Source: Chitinophagaceae bacterium (lineage in GTDB: Bacteria > Bacteroidota > Bacteroidia > Chitinophagales > Chitinophagaceae). From it: DNA of 54,975 nt. Of the stretch, positions 51,601 to 54,975 are shown piece by piece. Position 1 is the stretch's first letter, and every line of letters starts with the position of its first letter. The stretch covers positions 1-54,975 of the forward strand of contig SAIW01000015.1 in the NCBI GenBank assembly GCA_004028795.1, read 5' to 3'. The notes below the pieces were generated by a model that did no database searches, was not told the DNA's origin, and worked only from the letters and a program-made list of their open reading frames with translations. The position numbers and the translations under genes were made by a program.

Positions 51601-51909
51601 ACTCAGGTTGCTTTAGTACAGGATTATGTAAGTAAATATTACGGTACGAATGAAGCTAACTTAATGAGTAAAACTTTTTCTAAATTGAGAGAAGTAACTA
51701 TTGGTTATGATATTCCTAAAAAGTACTTAGGCAAATCATTTATAAGTAAAGCTTCTGTTTCATTAGTAGCCCGTAATTTATTTTATTTCTATAAAGACAG
51801 TCGCTTTAAAGATGTAGACTTAGATCAATACCCGCAAGGTATTTCTCAAACAGGTTTACAATCTCCAACTACCCGCCGCTTTGGCTTTAACCTAAACTTT
51901 ACTTTTTAA
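48604..51909 (+). CDS. SusC/RagA-family TonB-dependent outer-membrane transporter
   Basis: 1101 residues, the usual SusC length. After the signal peptide (about 1-28) comes a carboxypeptidase-regulatory-like domain (about 30-105; VTGKVLDTS, GVEGVLVSVKNSSKKTLTKADGTF). The plug domain follows (about 115-235; with ITLYVVDGIPI and TILKGPSAAALYGSRAQNGAILITTKKG), then a large beta barrel that ends in FGFNLNFTF with a terminal Phe. It imports a ligand across the outer membrane, powered by TonB. No glycoside hydrolase lies nearby; a phosphodiesterase precedes it and a YncE-like protein follows its SusD partner, so the ligand may be an organophosphate. Confidence 0.95.
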   Translation: MSNLLRNCFKAGIALSAILFFHLCATAQSVLVTGKVLDTSLQKGVEGVLVSVKNSSKKTLTKADGTFSINADKGAVLVITTLGYDAVEVKVTDNNFLTVQLTAATQQLNDVVVTALGIKKETKRIGYATQEVKGEDLTKARDANPFTGLTGKVAGLSVGPNAELLRKPLVLLRGTEITLYVVDGIPISSDTWNLSPDDIDTYTILKGPSAAALYGSRAQNGAILITTKKGGKKKGFTIEFNSSNVFDKGFLAFPRTQDSYGAGENTYYQFVDGKGGAPGGVDGDYDVWGPYFNGQLIPQYDSPVDPVTGVRKGTPWVARGKDNLKRFLQTGFQTTNNLALNAVGDNYALRFSLSHSYQKSYIPNNYLNITNFNMYGSFNPSTRLKLEANLNFNRQYTPNFPDVDYGPNSLIYNVAVWTGADWNIDDMKNYWQPGKVGVQSIFAEYQRYHNPYFQVYEWLRGHYKNDIYGYVSTNYKIDNHLNATFRTQITTYNLLRSEKMPFSAHPYGREGNQGDYREDRRDMFENNTELQLNLNYTVKKLVNLSGLVGGNVRSFNYNSNWTSTDYLNVPNVYSFSNSKNAVQSSSFVADMRVLSAYYSVDATIGKWATISTTGRVDKSSALPVDNNTFFYPSVSVASVISDYVKLPEAISFLKVRGTYATVRADATSSTIGPAPFNTITALNGGPSGKSLFDNPLGYGNTYASPYGGPDYSLLPFFSTSKPYNSQPAAYNTTSLYDPTIKTSLRVNYEEGFDIKFLKNRLGFSATAFQYIDGPSILANSISTSTGFNTYYLNALKTKRTGYEFTLSGTPIKFTNGLTWDVLVNWSTYKEVYKELPPGQTVYRTFFSVGDRTDKLYASAFARTQDGQIINDASGKPIRTNVSRYLGNLTADYSWSVYNKFNYKGFTLGFQFDGSVGGYTIDYMHIKTMQGGRNIETAEGALGAARYKDWQAFPANGINPDPTYKGSYVGEGVQISNGAAINFDNFGNITNYSSLQFKPNTQVALVQDYVSKYYGTNEANLMSKTFSKLREVTIGYDIPKKYLGKSFISKASVSLVARNLFYFYKDSRFKDVDLDQYPQGISQTGLQSPTTRRFGFNLNFTF

Positions 51910-51927
51910 TTGCAGAATAAAACAATT

Positions 51928-53511
51928 ATGAAAAAGATAATAAACATATTGTTGATTGTTATTGCAGTCGCAATCACAACAACAGGTTGCAAAAAAACTT
52001 TTGCAGATTTAAATCAAAATAATAATAAACCTACAGCAGTTCCTCCATCTCTTTTATTCAATGGTGTATTGGTTGATTTACATACAGAGCCGGGCGGCAG
52101 TGCCGAAATTTATGGTCAGTACTATATTTATAATTATGATTATTACGGAAATAACCAATATAATTTCGGAAGCGGCAGTAACTATTTCAGTACATTAGAA
52201 AATGTAATTAAAATGGAAGCTGCTGCTACACAGGCAGGCGGTGCAACTGTTAATCCGTATAATTCTATCGGCAAATTTGTAAGAGCGTATTTATTTAGCC
52301 AAATGAGTTTGCAAATGGGTGATATTCCAATGACCCAAGCTTTACAAGGAGCTGCTAATCTTACACCTGCCTATGATGCTCAAAAAACAGTATTTAAAAA
52401 CTGTTTAGCATTGTTAGACACTGCGAATACAAATATTGCCAGCTTAATCATTAAAGGCGATAATACTTTATCCGGTGATATATTTTATAATAATGATTTA
52501 AGAAAATGGCAAAAAGCAATTAATGCTTTTAAACTAAGATTATTAATTCATTTAAGTAAGAAAGTAACAACAGATGCAGATTTAAATATTGCACAACAAT
52601 TTGCAGCTATTGTTAATAATCCAACACAATATCCAATTTTCACAAGTGCTTCAGATGATTTGCAATACACATTTGTAATACCTACTAATTATTATCCTGA
52701 TAATCCTGCTAATTACGGTTTTAATGGAGGTAGAAAAAATATGTCGTTAACACATATCGGTTTATTAAAATCTTTTAATGACCCACGCTTGTTTGTAACT
52801 GCAGAACCTGCCCGTTATTATGTAGATAATTTGGGACAAAAAGATACTTCATTTGCTTCTTTCTACGGAGCAGACCCCGGATTAGATTTAGGTGTAATGT
52901 ATGCAGATGCAACAGCCGGTAAATATTCTTTCATAAACAGAAAAAGATATTATTCTACCTATACAGCAGAACCCGCTACACAATTAGGTTATGTTGAAAT
53001 GTGTTTTAATATAGCTGAAGGCATTAACAGAGGTTGGGTTGCAGGTAATGCAGAAACATGGTATCAAAATGGTATTAAAGCTTCATTAACATTTTATAAT
53101 ATTCCATTATCAGGAAATTTTACTGCTTATTTCTATCGCCCGGGTTCTACAGATGTTACTAACGGTGGTAATTACGATGCAAGAACTATTGCATTTGATT
53201 ACAATACCTATTATGCTCAAACAAGTGTAAAATATTCATCAGATCCGGCAACTGCACTTACACAAATATTGCAACAAAAATATTTAGCCTTATTCCGTCA
53301 ATCAGGTTTAGAATCATACTATCAATTCAGAAGAACCGGTGTACCCAATTTCACAACAGGTTCCGGTACCGGTAATAGCGGTCGTATTGCTAAACGTTTT
53401 AAATATCCAAGCTCTGAAGCTTCTGCCAATACAACTAATTATAATGCAGCATTATCAAGTCAATATGCAGGAGTAGATGATATTAATGGTGTGATGTGGT
53501 TACTGAAATAA
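51928..53511 (+). CDS. SusD/RagB-family lipoprotein (SusD-like_2 type)
   Basis: About 527 residues from the ATG at 51928; the frame could start six codons earlier at a TTG, but the signal peptide begins here (MKKIINILLIVIAVAITTTGC), with the lipobox Cys at residue 21. The early segment FADLNQNNNKPTAVPPSLLFNG is typical of the SusD-like_2 group. Helical repeats and a C-terminal segment with QQKYLALFRQSGLESYYQFRRTG, NSGRIAKRFKYPSSE and GVMWLLK complete it. It caps the SusC barrel and captures ligand at the cell surface. It follows susC after 18 bases and is co-transcribed. Confidence 0.93.
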   Translation: MKKIINILLIVIAVAITTTGCKKTFADLNQNNNKPTAVPPSLLFNGVLVDLHTEPGGSAEIYGQYYIYNYDYYGNNQYNFGSGSNYFSTLENVIKMEAAATQAGGATVNPYNSIGKFVRAYLFSQMSLQMGDIPMTQALQGAANLTPAYDAQKTVFKNCLALLDTANTNIASLIIKGDNTLSGDIFYNNDLRKWQKAINAFKLRLLIHLSKKVTTDADLNIAQQFAAIVNNPTQYPIFTSASDDLQYTFVIPTNYYPDNPANYGFNGGRKNMSLTHIGLLKSFNDPRLFVTAEPARYYVDNLGQKDTSFASFYGADPGLDLGVMYADATAGKYSFINRKRYYSTYTAEPATQLGYVEMCFNIAEGINRGWVAGNAETWYQNGIKASLTFYNIPLSGNFTAYFYRPGSTDVTNGGNYDARTIAFDYNTYYAQTSVKYSSDPATALTQILQQKYLALFRQSGLESYYQFRRTGVPNFTTGSGTGNSGRIAKRFKYPSSEASANTTNYNAALSSQYAGVDDINGVMWLLK

Positions 53512-53537
53512 AATAGGTAATACTTTAATAATATTCC

Positions 53538-53569
53538 AATAAGGCGAAATATCTGTATTTCGCCTTATT
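53538..53569 (+). terminator. Strong terminator after the SusD gene
   Basis: A perfect 14-base stem AATAAGGCGAAATA / TATTTCGCCTTATT with loop TCTG lies 27 bases after the susD stop; a short T-rich stretch follows. Confidence 0.85.
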
Positions 53570-53590
53570 TCACTTTTTACAATACAGTTT

Positions 53591-54975
53591 ATGGCAAAAT
53601 ATTTTTTTCTAACGATAACTTTTTTATGGTACAGCCTCACTGCTATGGCACAACCAAAAGCAGTAAAGGTTTTACAGGTACCCGGTAAACAACAATTTTG
53701 TAAAATAGATGAAAACGGTATATCGGTTTTACCAAGTGGCAGATTTGTTACACCTGCCGGAGAAATGATACGCATTTCTCACGACCCGTTTGGTATGGCT
53801 ATTTCACCCGATGGTAAAAAAGCAGTAACACTGCATAATGGTGTATTTACTATTATTGATATTACCACCATGCAACATACTCGTGTGCCGAGCTATAATA
53901 AGCAACTCAGTTCTCAACTGGCTCATGAACCGCTGGCAGGAAGCTCTTTTACTAACGATTCCATCAGTCAAAAAATAATTCCTTCTCCTCTTCCGGAGGG
54001 TTCATTTTTAGGGGTAGCTTTCGCACCGGATTCTAAAACAGTTTACTTAAGCGGGGGAGATAACGGTGCTGTAATTGTATATGATATTGAACAATTTAAA
54101 CGTATCGATTCCATCAGTCTTAATGGTAAAGTAGGTAAAATAGATTTTGATGACAGCTTTACTTCAGATTTATTATTGAACAATAATGAATTATTGATTT
54201 TAGATCGGGGCAATTTCCGTCTGGTTCGTTATAACCTCACCCAAAAGAAAATAACCGCCTCTATACCTGCCGGCCGCCAGCCTTTTGGCTTGGCCATCAG
54301 TGCAGATAAAACAATGGCTTTTGTTGCCAATGTAGGTACTTATGCTTATCCTTTAATTAAAGGAGCTACTAAAAAAAATTATGATTCTTTAATGATTCCC
54401 TACCAACCTTATGGTGATAATACCAAAGAATCAAGAGAAGGTACAGAAATAGAAGGAAGAGAAATACCCGGCGTTGGTAGCCCTAATGCACCCGAAGCCA
54501 TGAGCGTTTTTGCTATTAACTTAAATACCAACAAAGTAGTTGACAAGTTTAAAACAGGCTATCAAGTAGGTGAAATGATTGAAGAAGCAGAAGTAGTTGG
54601 CGGTGCAAGCCCTAACTCTATTGCAGTGGGCAAGCGTTATGCATATGTAACCAATGCCACCAATGATAATATTTCTGTCATAGACTATAAACAACACAAA
54701 TTATTAGGGCATATTAATATTAAAGCAGATGCAAGAATAGATAAGCACAGAGGTTTATTGCCATTTGGCATTACGTTGAGTAAAGACGAAAAAACCTTAT
54801 ATGTGGCATTATTAGGTTTTAATGCAGTAGCAGTAATTGATGTACCTACTAAAACCACCAAGGGTTTAATTCCAACAGGTTGGGGGCCAACAAGGGTACA
54901 ATTGAGTAAAGATGAAAAAGAATTATACGTAATTACCTGTAGAGGTTTAGGTGCAGGACCTAATGGCGGTGCAGG
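53591..54975 (+). CDS. YncE-like beta-propeller protein (N-terminal part), possibly fused to a phosphatase
   Basis: The frame opens at ATG 53591 and runs past the window end, giving about 461 residues. A signal peptide (about 1-20, ending TAMAQ) is followed by repeated propeller blades with YVTN/Ser-Pro-Asp-type turns: GMAISPDGKKAVTLHNG, LGVAFAPDSKTVYLSGGDNG, FGLAISADKTMAFVANVG, RYAYVTNATNDNISVIDY and GITLSKDEKTLYVALLGFNAVAVIDV. This architecture is that of Bacteroidota proteins in which a YncE-like propeller precedes an alkaline-phosphatase-superfamily domain; the second half, if present, lies beyond the window. It has its own start behind the SusD terminator, so it may be separately transcribed. 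Confidence 0.85.
   Translation, partial: MAKYFFLTITFLWYSLTAMAQPKAVKVLQVPGKQQFCKIDENGISVLPSGRFVTPAGEMIRISHDPFGMAISPDGKKAVTLHNGVFTIIDITTMQHTRVPSYNKQLSSQLAHEPLAGSSFTNDSISQKIIPSPLPEGSFLGVAFAPDSKTVYLSGGDNGAVIVYDIEQFKRIDSISLNGKVGKIDFDDSFTSDLLLNNNELLILDRGNFRLVRYNLTQKKITASIPAGRQPFGLAISADKTMAFVANVGTYAYPLIKGATKKNYDSLMIPYQPYGDNTKESREGTEIEGREIPGVGSPNAPEAMSVFAINLNTNKVVDKFKTGYQVGEMIEEAEVVGGASPNSIAVGKRYAYVTNATNDNISVIDYKQHKLLGHINIKADARIDKHRGLLPFGITLSKDEKTLYVALLGFNAVAVIDVPTKTTKGLIPTGWGPTRVQLSKDEKELYVITCRGLGAGPNGGA

Noticed and set aside
1-54975. tRNA, rRNA or CRISPR loci
   Set aside because: Reading both strands by eye, no rRNA-like segment, no T-arm-like GGTTCGA with matching acceptor stem and no regularly spaced direct repeats were seen; a tRNA scan could not be run.

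Overview
The window looks like chromosomal DNA of a member of the Bacteroidota, most likely close to the Chitinophagaceae. Supporting signs are AT-rich DNA, a SusC/SusD pair, small families typical of the phylum (DUF4292, a DUF2795-type protein), a TTTG-N19-TANNTTTG promoter and almost no Shine-Dalgarno sequences. The family and genus are inferred. No rRNA, tRNA, CRISPR array, transposase or integrase was seen.

Layout. (1) 1-11.5 kb: a plus-strand surface-polysaccharide operon with glycosyltransferases, a Wzy-like polymerase, an AsnB-type amidotransferase, UDP-GlcNAc 2-epimerase, a two-domain oxidoreductase, a heparinase II/III-like protein and the initiating sugar-phosphate transferase. (2) 11.6-17.7 kb: housekeeping and envelope genes (dut, a DUF4292 lipoprotein, an EnvC-like protein, lolD, a DUF2795-type protein, an HD hydrolase, lpxD). 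(3) 17.8-20.7 kb: first part of a non-phosphorylating L-fucose pathway (lactonase, sugar dehydrogenase, zinc dehydrogenase). (4) 20.7-27 kb: xylan/glucuronoxylan block with xylA, a GH67 alpha-glucuronidase, a polysaccharide deacetylase, an SDR and a LacI regulator. (5) 27-32.5 kb: small miscellaneous genes, including a TraB/GumN protein beside an ECF sigma factor.

(6) 32.6-36.1 kb: the most unusual stretch. Five small minus-strand genes of unknown function are separated by long imperfect palindromes with the architecture of integron attC sites. For three cassettes, the first 9-10 bases are the exact reverse complement of the R'' core after the cassette gene, as expected for integron gene cassettes. 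No integrase is visible, so this looks like an integrase-less attC cluster (CALIN-like). (7) 36.7-41.5 kb: an HxlR-linked minus-strand operon (two DJ-1/PfpI proteins, one fused to an alpha/beta hydrolase, a DUF481 protein, a small transporter) and a Crp/Fnr regulator.

(8) 41.8-46.2 kb: second part of the L-fucose pathway (2-keto-3-deoxy-L-fuconate dehydrogenase-type SDR, L-lactate dehydrogenase-type flavoprotein, FAH-family hydrolase, FucP, mutarotase). Together with region 3 this would take L-fucose to pyruvate and L-lactate, but fuconate dehydratase is not in the window. (9) 46.3 kb to the end: a phosphatase/phosphodiesterase-like protein, a glycerophosphodiester phosphodiesterase, a SusC/SusD pair and the start of a YncE-like beta-propeller protein, suggesting uptake and cleavage of organophosphate esters. 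Candidate LacI operators (core TAACCGATTA) lie before xylA and the alpha-glucuronidase gene, with a related site before the second fucose operon.
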